Shown here: one piece after another, positions 1 to 11,069 of the stretch
How the letters are laid out: each line of letters begins with the position of its first letter
Numbering within the stretch: the stretch's first letter is position 1
NCBI RefSeq assembly: GCF_003597395.2
Contig: NC_133770.1
Location: forward strand, 77,683,013-77,747,012
DNA length: 64,000 bases
Reading direction: 5' to 3'
Origin: Chelonoidis abingdonii
Lineage: Eukaryota > Chordata > Testudines > Testudinidae
The notes under the pieces: model-generated
Told to the model about the DNA's origin: nothing
What the model saw: the letters and a program-made list of their open reading frames with translations, nothing else
Database searches by the model: none
Position numbers and translations under genes: made by a program

Positions 1-172
1 CTCCCTGATTGAACTAACCTCGTTATCTCTAGCTTGCTTGCATATATATACCTGCCCCTGGAAATTTCCACTACATGCATCTGACGAAGTGGGTATTCAC
101 CCACGAAAGCTCATGCTCCAAAACGTCTGCTAGTCTATAAGATGCCATAGGATTCTTTGCTACTTTTATCAT
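1..172 (+). mobile_element. Penelope-like element, 3' end
   Basis: This is the 3' end of a PLE; the rest lies outside the window. It matches, with few differences, the last ~170 bases of the longer copy ending at 20623, including the segment gaagtgggtattcaccc and the terminal part that reads like gtctataagatgcc. PLEs encode a reverse transcriptase with a GIY-YIG endonuclease, but no coding part is present here. The 3' boundary near 172 is set by where similarity to the other copy stops. Confidence 0.8.
81..118 (+). ncRNA. Hammerhead-ribozyme-like fold in PLE 3' end
   Basis: CTGACGA at 81-87 fits the CUGANGA core. It is followed by a 6-bp stem (89-94 with 99-104, loop 95-98), then GAAA at 105-108. 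A 3-bp stem III (108-110 with 115-117, loop 111-114) leaves C118 at the expected cleavage position. There is one extra A (88) before stem II, and I see no convincing stem I. Hammerhead motifs are known from Penelope-like elements; activity of this copy is unproven. Confidence 0.55.
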
Positions 173-694
173 GGGTTTGGGAATGTACAGAGCATTACTG
201 ATATTCATGTAGTTTTTGTACTTATACAGATAAATAAGGGGAATATATTCTCCGCTTGTTGCTGGCTGTTCTTCTACATGCTGTCCAGACCCACACCCTC
301 CATGTTGTGCCTAGCAGTGAGACAGACCTTATCCTTCTCACATTAGCTTGTGGTCTAGGCAAGAGCCTGTTACTGTGTGGCCAGTTTACCTTTGCCATGC
401 TTATCTTTAGCTCCTCTAAAGTCCTGTGATGTCTCTGCATAGTGCTAGTGCTGCTTCAAATTGCTTATGTCATCCCAAACGTTAGCCTTCTGGGTAGCAG
501 TGAGGAGAGGTCATCAAACAGCCTTTTCGCTTAACAGATGTGCAATATATTCCCTCATCCTGCCAACATCAGATTGAATTTCAGTTGAGAAAGGATGAAG
601 TATAGGATGATGGAAAATATTTTGAATGTTTTTTTAAATTTAACTATATTGCAATAGTTTCCATTTCTACTCAGACTACCAAATATTGTTTTAA
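173..694. other. Unassigned AT-rich sequence
   Basis: No gene, RNA or recognisable repeat was found. Short open frames have no protein-like motifs. Confidence 0.5.
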
Positions 695-783
695 AAGGGG
701 GATAATAATACTTACCTCTTTTGTAAAGCACTTTGAGATCTCTGGGTGAAAAGTGCTATACAAGGACTAGGTATTATTGTTGT
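695..783 (+). repeat. MIR/CORE-SINE-like 3' fragment
   Basis: The stretch runs ggggataataatactt, a gap, then gtaaagcactttgagatc and gtgctata, and ends in tattattgtt. That order is typical of the 3' half of MIR-like tRNA-derived SINEs found across amniotes. It is diverged and has no visible target duplication. Confidence 0.55.
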
Positions 784-2653
784 AAATAAATCATTGTGGT
801 ATCATTACCAAAATACTGTATAAGGTGAATCCAACGGTAGAGAAAATTACGTTTTTGAAGTTAATAGCTGAATACATGTGTAGGAGCTTTAGATTATGAG
901 TTCTTTGGGACAAGGACACCATCTACTATAGTGGGGCTCGAACACTGGGTGGGGCTTCTAAGCACTGCCTGGAATACTAATAAATAATAAACTCCAAAGC
1001 ATTATGATGAATAAGGAATGTAACTAAGACATACAAGTGGAGTGCTATATCTTTGAGATCCTGTTGACCTTACAGATTTTACAAATTTAAAAAACCTCTT
1101 AAATTATATTCTTCTATACTGTGTCAAGAACATTTTTATAGTTTACTGAAAGCAGTATGATATGAAAGTGGAGTTCTAACAAAGTATTTCTTTCTAAAAC
1201 ATATTTACAGTAGTTAATAGTTCATATAAAGTACTGGCATAGTTATTGAATTAGAGATTTAAAGTACCTTGAAGAATAAAAACATATTCTGAAGTTGAAA
1301 CTGTCACCAGAAATTGCATTCCCTCAGAGTGATATGTTTAAAGAGACATTTCATTGTAATACAATCTTTCAAATTTCAAGTCCTCCCTTTTTTTTTTGCA
1401 TAGAAGGGTTACATTATAATGTCAAATATTGATATCGATACTACAGAAGGTTAGCTTGGGTACTCTTTATGTGACTTGAATGCTTTGTTCTATTGCTGTG
1501 TGCATCAGTATCAAGAGTGATTCTTCTGTGATAGACTCAAGTTGGGTGGTTGATGGTGACATTCTTAAGAAAAGGCCAAATTCTTGTAACTAATATATTT
1601 GTCAACAAAAAACACGCATACACGACATAGTTCAGTCACATTTTGCTTTCGTTTCTTCTGTTTTGTACTTTTAGTTGAGTGTCGGCTTTTTTATAATTGC
1701 TATAGCATGTCAGCCCCTTTAAAATGACTGCATGTCAACTGTTTAGCATACTGACTAAGGGGGCATGGGTATAGGAATTCCACCCTGTGACCTACCTGCG
1801 TTCGTCTCTGTGACAAGTGGCTGTTGTATTTTTGGTCACAGTTTTGCCACATTAGCTGGAATCATCAATGTGTGTTTGATGTGGATCATTCAAGTTAGGA
1901 GAGTGAGTTGATTGAACACAAGGGACCAAACAGAAAACTGGAGAAGTGGGATGACATGGTGAATGTATTTAGCAGGCTAGCTGGTGAGGTAGTGATCAGT
2001 CAGCACCACGTCTAATCCCGTCTCTGCAATTCAGAGCCTAGCCTGTGAATGTCAGCACAGTCAAGAAACAATTGAACTTAAATCGGTGTAGAACCAATGG
2101 AAATTGAAGCGGAAGTTGTCTGTCTGTCTGTCTGTTTATTTATATTTATTTCACCATCACTATAGTATCCTAGCACCCTTCAAATATTTAAAAACAGAAA
2201 CAACAATAACCATCTTTCTCTCTGTCATTGCTGACCACAGATCTTGTGCTGATCAGTGTGAGGCTGAAGTGTCTGGTTTTGGACCTGTGAGAGGTTCTTT
2301 TTGCTGGTTACACCATTTTTTTCCAGGTGCTAGCTGGTCTGTCCTCTGTTTATTTTTTCCTAGTTTGACTTGTACTTGGGAGGGATGCAGGTGACTGATT
2401 GGACTCATTGGCAGCGGTAGTGAGCTAATAGTGGTGTGCCTGTTATCTAAAGGATGGCAAGGCTTCTCCAATCCTTAGGGTACTGAGTTAAGGTGAATTG
2501 TTGGTAAAAATCATGCATTGTGCTAGATGCCTAAGCTGTGACAAGTGTACTCAACACCCCTGAACACTGTGCTGCTGCTGTGCTCTAGAAAGGGGCAAAA
2601 TTCTGCTCCATAATAGTGAGAATGCAAATGGGAGTTACTGGGTTTTTTAGAGG
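784..2653. other. Unassigned sequence with a short (TGTC)n run
   Basis: No gene or clear repeat was found, apart from a short tetranucleotide run (TGTC) at about 2117-2135 that also creates a spurious open frame. Confidence 0.5.
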
Positions 2654-2800
2654 TGTAATAATAAAATAATAATAATAATAAGTAACAATTAATAAATAAT
2701 ATATAATATTTGGCTCTCATACAACAGTTTTCATCAGCAGATCTCAAAGTGCTTTACAAAGGAGGTCATTATCATTAGGTGTTGGGTACAAACAGGCTGG
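2654..2800 (-). repeat. MIR/CORE-SINE-like fragment with (TAA)n tail
   Basis: On the minus strand this reads as the SINE 3' region (agatctcaaagtgctttaca is its complement, at about 2740-2760), followed by an AT-rich tail of TAA units at about 2655-2690. It is the same family as 695-783 in the opposite orientation. Confidence 0.5.
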
Positions 2801-4057
2801 GTGAGTAGACCTGCTGGGGATTACAATTTGCAACCAAAGCAAGGTTTTGTGTGGACTGTCTGAGAGACACCTCTCCTCATTCAGGTGAGAGGCAGCACCA
2901 CTAAGAAACCTAGGCAGTTGAAGGCAGGCTGACTGTGTTACATTTTCCCCTTGTTGGAAGAGAGGAGTTAAGGGTGTAAGGAAGTGTGAGAGGCCCCTTC
3001 ATGTGAGGAGGATACAGAGAAGTCAGTATGCAGCCTGAATAAGGGGCAAACTCTAGCAGGAGTCAGTTGTACAAGGAGAAAATCTTCTTTGCAAATGTTC
3101 CGGCTGCTTTCACTAACTCTCTTCATAAGGGGAATGTGGAACATTTTGAGCCAGAGTATCCAAAATACCCTTCTGCAATAGTAGCGATATTATTTGCCAA
3201 TTTCTAAAATGATTTGATGGGTGTTAACTAGTGTTCTGAGATCATGATGATTCCAGCCAAGTTAGCAAGAGAGAACTACATTTATTCTGTGAATGAAGCT
3301 GAACTTGGTGGACAATCTGAGTGCCTGCCCTGACTATACCAAAGATTAGAATGTCAGTCTTTTTGTATGTATGCCCGCACCTAGTCACTATAATAACCCA
3401 CAGTAGAATCATTGTAGCAAGGTTCCTATTGATGGAGAGACTTTAGAGTCAAAATGTAGGGAAAACATTTTCTGCCTTTTATTTTTAATTTAAAAAGACA
3501 AAACATACAGCAGATTGTCTGATTTGCATGAAAATTTGTATTCATATATAGTACATCTTAGTATTAACAAGGAAAATTACTATCTTCAACTCTATGCCCT
3601 ATATATTTAATTTTTTTTTAATTATTTTAAAATGGTAACTTTCAATATATTTCTGTTTCAAAAGAATGCCTCTAAACTTCTGCTGTGCAGCCTGGTAGAT
3701 AAAGGGACTGTCTTCTACTGCAAGATATATTTTGTTCTAATCCATTGGCACTTCTATAAGAAATTCTTCTCTTTTTACTCTCTGACTGTCAAATGAATTA
3801 TTATAGTTCAACAATTAACATTTCAATTGAAAAATACTCTCCATTTAATAGCAATATTTTAAAACCTTTTTATTCTATAGGCAAAATATTATATACATTG
3901 TTAAGGCCAATTTTCATTAAATCTGCATGCAATTAAATCTTGGTCTGCATTTGCAAATAAACTTTGTTTGCATTTTGTAATCCTTATGTCTGATTTTTTC
4001 AAATTAATTTTTATGGTAGATTTCATTATGTTTCTGTCACATTCAGGTTACAATAGG
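2801..4057. other. Unassigned AT-rich sequence
   Basis: No gene or recognisable element was found. There are several poly-T and poly-A runs. Confidence 0.45.
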
Positions 4058-4062
4058 GGAGC

Positions 4063-4697
4063 TGTGAGTGTTTGCGCCTCCGGTTACCAGGCAATATGGC
4101 CTAGTGGCCAGAGTCCATAGAGTCACCCCTGGGTTGCAGGGCAGTATGGCCTAGTGGCCAGAGTCCATAGAATCGCCGTGGGTTGTGGGGCAATGCGGCT
4201 TGGTGGCCAGAGAGTCTCCCATTCCACTGGGTCCCGGCCTCCAGCCTTAACACAGCGTAGGACCTTACCCCTGGCTCAGTGGTGGAGGGTCCTACCAAAA
4301 CACGCTAAGGCTTGCCGGGGGCAAGGTACCAGTCCGTTCCCCCCTTCCCCAGGTTGCTTCCTACCGGCTTTAGTGTGGAGGTCTCTCATGAGTCCCTAGG
4401 TTCCCTCTGGGTCTCTGGGTCAGTTGCCTCGCCGGATTCCTCTTGTAGTAGGGCTTCAAGCTGGCCTGGAGAGGCTTCAGTCCCTGGCGCCTCTGCAGGT
4501 GGTGGCTAGTCCTCCGCAGGAGCTTACTGGTCAGGTCCTTCCCCTACGGCTGCCAGCTCAGACTGAACTGGGGTCCCTCCTTTTGTACTCCCAGAGCACT
4601 TGGAGCATGCCCAGTTGGGACAGAGCAGGACATCCGCCATCAGTGCTTCCATTCTGATGCTACTGGGGCTGGTGCGGGGAGGTGCTGCCTCATCACA
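4063..4697. mobile_element. GC-rich solo LTR
   Basis: A 635-bp block, much richer in GC than its AT-rich surroundings, starts TGTGA and ends TCACA. It is flanked by the 5-bp direct repeat ggagc (4058-4062 and 4698-4702), the signature of LTR-retrotransposon integration. There is no internal coding region, so it is a solo LTR left by recombination between two LTRs. It contains about 2.4 copies of a ~48-bp tandem unit (4096-4210). I see no poly(A) signal that fixes the orientation. The short open frames inside it are not genes. Confidence 0.75.
4096..4210. repeat. ~48-bp tandem repeat inside the LTR
   Basis: The unit containing tatggcctagtggccagag occurs at about 4096 and 4145, with a third diverged partial copy near 4193. 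Such arrays are common in LTR U3 regions. Confidence 0.75.
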
Positions 4698-4702
4698 GGA
4701 GC

Positions 4703-5511
4703 TCTTTTGCAGTTAATTTAAGACTTATGGATTAATAGAAATTTGTCTTGCCTACTGGGCAAAGTGTCTGCCATCATATATAGGTAGGCTTGGAAAAATC
4801 CAATGTTTTTTTTTTTTATAATTTCAGCTGATAATATCAGTTTTTAAGCATTCTTCCTATTTTTATTTATTTGAATTTTTACAGTTGCCAGAAATTATGG
4901 GTAGTCAGACAATTATTTAATGACAGTAGATGTTGAGATTCAAAAAGTTAAAGCTCTGTAAGCATTACAACACAAATTGTCAATATTAACACCAAATATA
5001 CAAAGTAAATATCTTTATATCAAACTATAATAAGTTTTCAAGCAGCATTTTTCTTACTTTGCCTATCTGTAAATTTCAGTTATTAACAATGTAAATATTT
5101 TTTGTCAGAGTGTGTGTGTATGAAGAAATCAACATTTACTGATAAAAATCAAATTATTCCATGACTACTTACTTACTAAATTAGTGAGTTCAGACTTCTT
5201 AATTTGACTTTAAAGCACATCGCTGTGGTGGGGGTAGTAGGTATCCTTGAGTACAATCACTCTCTGTTGTGCATGGGGGCTATAGAAATTTTAGGTTTGG
5301 CCTGCTCCGTTGCGTGAGTCTGGCACTATGTGCCCCACTGGAGTACATGGAGAGAACAATCTTTGTACTCCCCTGGCAAGTCTTTGTGGACCAGAAACTG
5401 GTGATGAACTACCCATCAACTTGTATTGGTTAATTAAAGGTGTGATTTTAAATCAATTTAATCAGACTGGTTCTGAATCCTGTGTGGATTAATTTAATTT
5501 AATTTAATTTT
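4703..5511. other. AT-rich sequence ending in (TTAAT)n
   Basis: No gene was found. A TTAAT pentamer run sits at 5488-5511, directly before the DIRS relic. The 5410-5490 part resembles the end of a turtle-type MITE, but I could not delimit it. Confidence 0.4.
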
Positions 5512-7975
5512 CAGAAGTCACCTCATCCCCTTTCAGTGGACGTGGTCTGCCATGACATCAGAAAGATGGTTGTTAAAGATCATCACCCCTGGCTACCCCA
5601 TCCAATTCCATTCTTTACCCCTCCCATCCCCCTTCCCATCTCTCCTCAGGGACACCTCTCACGAGAGGCATTTATAGAAGTGACCTCATTGCTTCATTGA
5701 GGAGCCACAGAGCAAGGGTTCTCAACCTTTTTCTTGCTGAGGTCCCCCTCAACATGCTATAAAAATGCCAGAGCCCAGTGGGAAACTCCAAGCTCTGGGC
5801 TGGGGGTGACCCTTTGGCATAGGCATAGTTTTACTTCTATTTGGGGCCGGGGGGCAAGGGCTGGCAGGACTCGAGCAAGCTCCACACAGCAGAGTCCAGG
5901 GAGGAAGTGCCACCTCCACCCCCTGACTCACTCAGGAGGCCACCCAGGGTGCAGGGAGTGGGGTGATTAGGAGCTATGTGCAGGCAGGGGAGTAGCTCAA
6001 GGTGCAAGGAGGAGGTAGCGAGGGGCTGTGTGAAATGAGGGGAACAGTTCAGGGTGCAGGCAGGGGGTGGTTAGAGGCTGTGTACACGTGGGGGGGGTTG
6101 GGGCTCCCAGTGCAGCTCCCAGCTTCATGGGGGCTCTGGGGCTCCAGCTTCAGCTCCCTGCTGCTCCTGGCTTGGGGTGGTGGGGGAGGTTTGGTGGCTT
6201 CAGCTCCACCCCACTCCCGGTTTCAGAGGCTTGGACAAGGGTGAATGTGTTGGCATCAGTTCCGGGCCACTTCCGGCTTCAGGGGAGGCACCTTTAGCCC
6301 TGCGCTGCTCCTGGCTTCTGCGGTCCCCCTGAAAGGGCTCTTGGACCCCCAAGGGACTGCAGACCCCCAGTTGAGAACCACTGCATAGAGGAGCTTTCTC
6401 AAGAATAGAAGGGAAGAGGCTTCTACTCCCGATATTTCTTCATTCTGAAGAAAAAAGGGGATCTTTGTTCTATCCTAAACCTGAGGAGACTCAAATACAT
6501 TCACCATCTCAAGTTCAAGGTGGTGAAGCTAGCCTCAATCATACCATCTCTCCAAGCTCAAACCTGGTTCTCAGCTCTCAACTTGCAGTATGTGTACTTC
6601 CACAAAGCCCTCTGTCCAGCCCACAGGACAGTCTGGGGTACATGGGATGTGCACCTGAACCTCCTTCAAATGCAAGGAACATGGTCTCAGGATGACCTGA
6701 AACTACCCATGAGCATCCTGGATTAGAGGCCATCAGACTAGCCTATAGAGCATACTTGCCTGTTCTGTGGAACTCTGTGGTGCAAATTCTGACAGACAAC
6801 ATGTCAGTGATGCACTATATAAACAGGAGAGAGGCTCTCAATCATTCTCTTTGTGATAGGAAGCTGTCAAGTTCTGGCAATGGTGTCATCAATATGGGGT
6901 GACCCCACTAATACCTTCCAAGGGATCAGCAATGAGCTAGTGTACCTAGCTGCACCAGACCTAATCTTTGGAGCACAACCTTCAGAAGCCACCTTGCCTC
7001 TTTCACTGGATATCAGACAGATCCATTGGTGGGAATGAGGAATTTCAGCTGTCTTAACAGAGACTGAAGTGCTGCTCTCCCGAACATGGCATCTTACCTG
7101 GTTGCAATGTCAAATGCATAATGTTTAAGAAAAGTAAGTGGGTTATTCCACATACTGTTTTCCAGATCTCAGAGACTGCTATCCAACCAATCCATCTCAG
7201 ATCCACCATTCAATCAGTTGGAGACCCTCACCATAGATTTGTGTTCTATGGCAAACCAGGATTCAGAACTTATGTTCCAGAGGAGGTGTGAGCCAAGGCT
7301 CCTTGCTAGATGACATCTTCTTTTGATGGTCACGAGGACTCCTGTATGCTTTCCCAGTGATACCCCAATCCTCAGGATAAATCCAAGACCATATGAGACA
7401 AAGCTTCTGTCATCAAGATAGCTTCGTACTGGCTGAGACAATTCTGGCTCTCAAACCTGTTGTGGGTATTCTAGCAGCCTTCCATATACCTTCCAGCTTG
7501 CTTAGACATAATATCCCAGAACCACGGTTAGATAGTGCACACAGACTGGCATTCATTGCATCTGATGGCCTAGATGTTGGTTGCCTGAGCACCACTGACA
7601 GAGACTGCTCCCTATAGGTTCAGAAAGTTATTATACAAAGCAGGAAACCTTCCACCAGGAAAACATACTCCTCAAAATGGAAATTGTAGTTGTTTGAGAT
7701 GTTGTAGTCAGCATGGATCTCATAATCCATCTTCTGTCCCTGCGTCTCAGATTCCTCAGCAATACAGGCTTTGCATTGCAAAGAGAATTGAGGGAGGGTC
7801 ATGGCTGCCCCATGCTTTTGGCTTGTGTATGGACATGTGCATCCCCAATGGACACTTCTAGTTAAAAAAAATTGATCTTCTGTGTATGCGGTCCACATGC
7901 ACCATCAGGGAAATCTATACTGACTGCAACATTTTGAAGAACCACAGTTATTGTAGGATAAATAACTGTTCTGAT
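5512..7975 (+). pseudogene. Ancient DIRS-like retrotransposon pol relic
   Basis: Conceptual translation in shifting frames gives a decayed DIRS pol collinear with the younger element at 50312-52339. At 5530-5690 it shows TSERWLL, GY, QFHSLP and RDTSHE (younger copy: TSDRWVL, GY, QFISLP, RDPSHE). At 6395-6615 the RT fingers and motif A region appear (ASIIPSL, then VYFHKAL). At 6780-6830 the RNase H segment LTDNMSVMHYIN aligns with FTDNTAAMYYIN. At about 7235-7480 there is a methyltransferase-like stretch (IDLCSMAN). RT motifs B and C (the YLDD box) are missing. The 3' end near 7680-7975 has decayed copies of a DIRS internal complementary region and terminal repeat. Many stops and frameshifts make it non-coding. 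A hAT-like element (5713-6383) interrupts it. Confidence 0.75.
5713..6383. mobile_element. hAT-like non-autonomous DNA transposon
   Basis: The ends are inverted: caagggttctcaa at the left and ttgagaaccactg at the right, a hAT-type terminal inverted repeat. The interior is GC-rich and non-coding. The flanks cacagag (5706-5712) and catagag (6384-6390) differ by one base and look like a decayed target duplication. Removing the element rejoins the DIRS pol relic at its GAIEE-like segment, which supports these borders. Confidence 0.75.
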
Positions 7976-9114
7976 TGGTATTTTGGCCTAAAACCTTTGC
8001 TGCAGCATAGTTATTTTTACGTAAATTGAAATGTTTGGATTGTAAAATAAATCATTTCTGTTCCATAGGCATTGACTGCACCATATTTCTCTTTGACTCT
8101 GCTGCAAAATGTGTTATGTAGGATACATACAAAATCATTCATCAGTGCCTTTATATTAAATATTACACAACTGTATTGCCTTTACATGAAGCAAAGCTGT
8201 TTTTGAAATACAACATATGAATATTTTTTGGGAGGTGAGGAGGTTGCCTCTGATCAGATTAGTTGTGACCACTGGTTTTTATTTAGAATGCTACAATTTT
8301 GACACCAATATTAATGTAGTTCAGATACGTTAACTAGAAAAAAATAGGAGAAAAATCAGCACGTTCACTGTGAAACATCTCTTTGTAGGCAATAGTGTAG
8401 CTTTGTGTCATTTTCTAGCTACTGCAATGTAAACTAGATAATATGAAAATGTCTACATTTCCCAACTCCCTAGGATACTAATAAGCATACTTCTAATACA
8501 AATGCTTCATGCAATGGTCTTATCAACTCAGCCTGCAGTTGATGTGATACCAATACCATCAAATCGCAGGCTGTGCTAAGTGTGATTAGGTGCTGTTACA
8601 ATAAATCTGGCCCTCATCTGTTAGAGAAAAAATCCAGGTTAAAGGTCATTCTCTACAGCAAAGTATGCATTTAATGCTTTTATTTGCTCTAATTGGAAAT
8701 GATAGTCAATGAGAGTCATTTATAAACCTTGTCCAAATCAGTGATTCCCTATTTAAGATGGTGGATGCTTTTGTCTCTGAGGTACTGTAATTGCAATAAG
8801 GTTTATGCCATGTGATTGTAATAGGGATCAGAACTTAATGAAGTGTACTGTTACTCATTTGCACTCGTGGATAAAATAGACTTGGAAGTTTTTTTTCTCT
8901 GTTGGGAACTTGGTACTATTTCATCTGGTCTGACCTTTTATTATCCAGGGATTTTAATGAAATGTTACCTCCTCTGAAATTAGGTGCTCAAGTTAAACAC
9001 TTCACATGTCTGTTTAATGGTTGGTAACATGCTCATATGGCAATTAATGCCCATTCAAGTACACTTTCTTTTTTAAATGCCATTAATTTTTTTACAGGAT
9101 ACAGCTCAGAGGAC
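7976..9114. other. Unassigned AT-rich sequence
   Basis: No gene or recognisable repeat was found. Confidence 0.45.
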
Positions 9115-9360
9115 TGCTACTAATAATTACTAATAATAATAATTAGGAGCTAGAGGAATTGAATTATGAAGACAGATTAAAATAACTAAATATGTAAAGA
9201 TTAGCTAAGGGGATATGATGATAGGTCTGTCTGGTGGTTTGTCTATCTATCTTCTCATATGGGTATCTGGGTGAAATTCTGTGGCCTATGATATACAGGT
9301 GGTCAGACTAGATATTATAATGGTTCCTCTGGTCTTAAAATCTATTAATCTATTAATCTA
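9115..9360 (+). repeat. CR1 LINE 3' end
   Basis: The 3' untranslated end of a CR1-type LINE is recognisable from ggtgaaattctgtggcc through gtcttaaaatctattaatc. It finishes with the short tandem tail (tctattaa units, 9341-9360) typical of CR1. A few codons of the preceding reverse transcriptase C-terminus may remain at 9145-9220. Confidence 0.7.
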
Positions 9361-9452
9361 ATCCTACAAAACCATATTAGGAGTCCAGTTCTCATTTATA
9401 TTGAGTGGTACTTTACCCTCTGAGCAGACCCATTTGGCCAAAATCTGCTTTC

Positions 9453-9545
9453 AAGGCTTGTCTACACTAAAGAAATTTGCATTGCTGTTGTAACTACATT
9501 GATGTAGTTACAACAATATAAACCCCTACAGTACTCATTGTGCTA
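9453..9545. mobile_element. MITE end (GGCTTGTCTACACT family)
   Basis: The sequence begins ggcttgtctacacta, matching the terminal inverted repeat of the MITEs at 27372 and 34886. No matching right end could be defined, and later rearrangement has scrambled the region. Confidence 0.45.
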
Positions 9546-9589
9546 GAGCAAAGCTGAGTTTATATTACTGAATTAATCTACATTATTGT

Positions 9590-9645
9590 AAAGCTTATGC
9601 CCAAATAAATTTTTTAGTCTCTAAGATGCCACAAGTACTCCCAAT
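9590..9645 (+). repeat. PLE 3' fragment, second subfamily
   Basis: The fragment includes aaagcttatgcccaaataaa and gtctctaagatgccacaag. This is the same 3' module as the antisense copy at 40650-40710 and differs from the family at 1-172. Confidence 0.6.
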
Positions 9646-9969
9646 ATAAGCCATCCCTTACACCAGTGTTAGCTCTGAGTATCTCTTTGGAGTTACTGTG
9701 GATTCACATCTATGTAAATGAGAGCAGAATCTGGCTCATTTACTTCAGTTGGACTGCTAGTATGAATAAGGGTTTGTAGGCCTGAGACATTTATTAGCAG
9801 TGAGACTAACTTTCACCTGTCATCTCCATATGAGCTATCTTGAATTTGGGATTTTTAATTGACATAATTATTTGCTGCTGCAGGTACAGAATGAATGTAT
9901 ATTATAGTGACAGGTGAAAGTTAGCACAATGAGTCTATTGTCGGGGTTTATATTGTTGTAACTACTACT

Positions 9970-10250
9970 GAATTGGATCCTAAATGACCATACCTAATCC
10001 GTGCCAGGGGATTAATAGATTTTAAGGCCAGAGGAACCATTATAATATCTAGTATGACCACCTGTATATCATAGGCCACAGAATTTCACCATCACTTTAA
10101 TGAACGCTAAAGCCAATTAAATGGCTTAAATGTATATATATTCTCTTTCTGTATATACACACATGCGTGTATATTGAGAATACCTGATGGCATACTTGGT
10201 ATAAAAGTTGTATTGGCACGGATTAGGTATGGTCATTTAGGATCCAATTC
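9970..10250. repeat. Perfect 37-bp inverted repeat pair
   Basis: Bases 9970-10006 and 10214-10250 are exact reverse complements (outer ends gaattggatcc and ggatccaattc). They enclose 207 bases that include the inverted CR1 end at 10010-10090. I see no coding content and no clear target duplication. Confidence 0.9.
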
Positions 10251-11061
10251 TGTATTTATTGAAACCAGTGGAAACGCTTCCATTGACTTTGGTGGACACT
10301 GGATCAGACCCATAACTCACAAATGGTGACTCCGTATGAAGATCATTGTACACGAGTAGTATAAAGCTCCCATTTCTAGCCCAGAAGACTGTGAGCTATC
10401 AGTCCTTTAATCTATCACTGATCCAGGACTAAATATTGCCCATCCTGGGTATTGGGCCAGGGTGACTTTTGTGAAAATTGTACATTTTGAAGGTTACAAA
10501 GAGAAGAAACATTTTTGTGGCAATTTTTAAAGAAACAGTTTCTGTTTGAAGCTACTCAGAAGTTAGAAATGTTAGACATAGCCTCAGTCAAAATGGACTA
10601 GTGGGTAGACTGCAGGTGGTCAAAGGTACATGGCCATGAGTAAAAACAATGGGAGTTGGGTCCAAATAAAAAAAGAGTCAGTACTTCAACATCTGCTCCA
10701 TATAACATTACATTTAATAATTTCCTTGGGGTAGGGACTTCTTTTTGTAATATGTGATATGTGTATACAGTGCCTAGTACATTGGGGCCCTCATCCTGGA
10801 TTGGTCCTCTTGTTGCTACCTCAATAATCTAATGACACTCACTCACTCATGCCCGTCACCCCAATCGGGGTATGGGCCGCCAACCACAGATCTCCAGAGT
10901 CCTCTATCCTGGGCCATTCGCTCTAGCTGGTTCCAGGTATAGCCCATTTTTTTGCTATCAGGAAAATCTAATGACAATTTATTATTATTGTTTAACTTTC
11001 CAGAAAACTCTGGGAGATTAGTGCTATGTATTGTTATAAATTTATTTCATATAAAAGTATA
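10251..11061. other. Unassigned sequence
   Basis: No gene was found. A short palindromic repeat (10258-10311) of the family described at 12208 lies at the start. Confidence 0.4.
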
Positions 11062-11069
11062 CCTTAGAT

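Larger units (their letters stand above)
9270..10090. repeat. Nested inverted repeats (foldback)
   Basis: Arms 9270-9350 and 10010-10090 (81 bases, two mismatches) are inverted copies of a CR1 3' end. Inside them, 9505-9545 pairs with 9922-9964 and 9806-9822 pairs with 9908-9924. A further palindrome at 9487-9514 has 13-bp arms. The spacers are unequal, so the structure is a foldback with loops rather than one clean palindrome. Confidence 0.75.

Noticed and set aside
5706..6391. Perfect 8-bp target duplication for the first hAT element
   Set aside because: Only a 7-base near match (cacagag/catagag) is present, so I report it as decayed rather than perfect.
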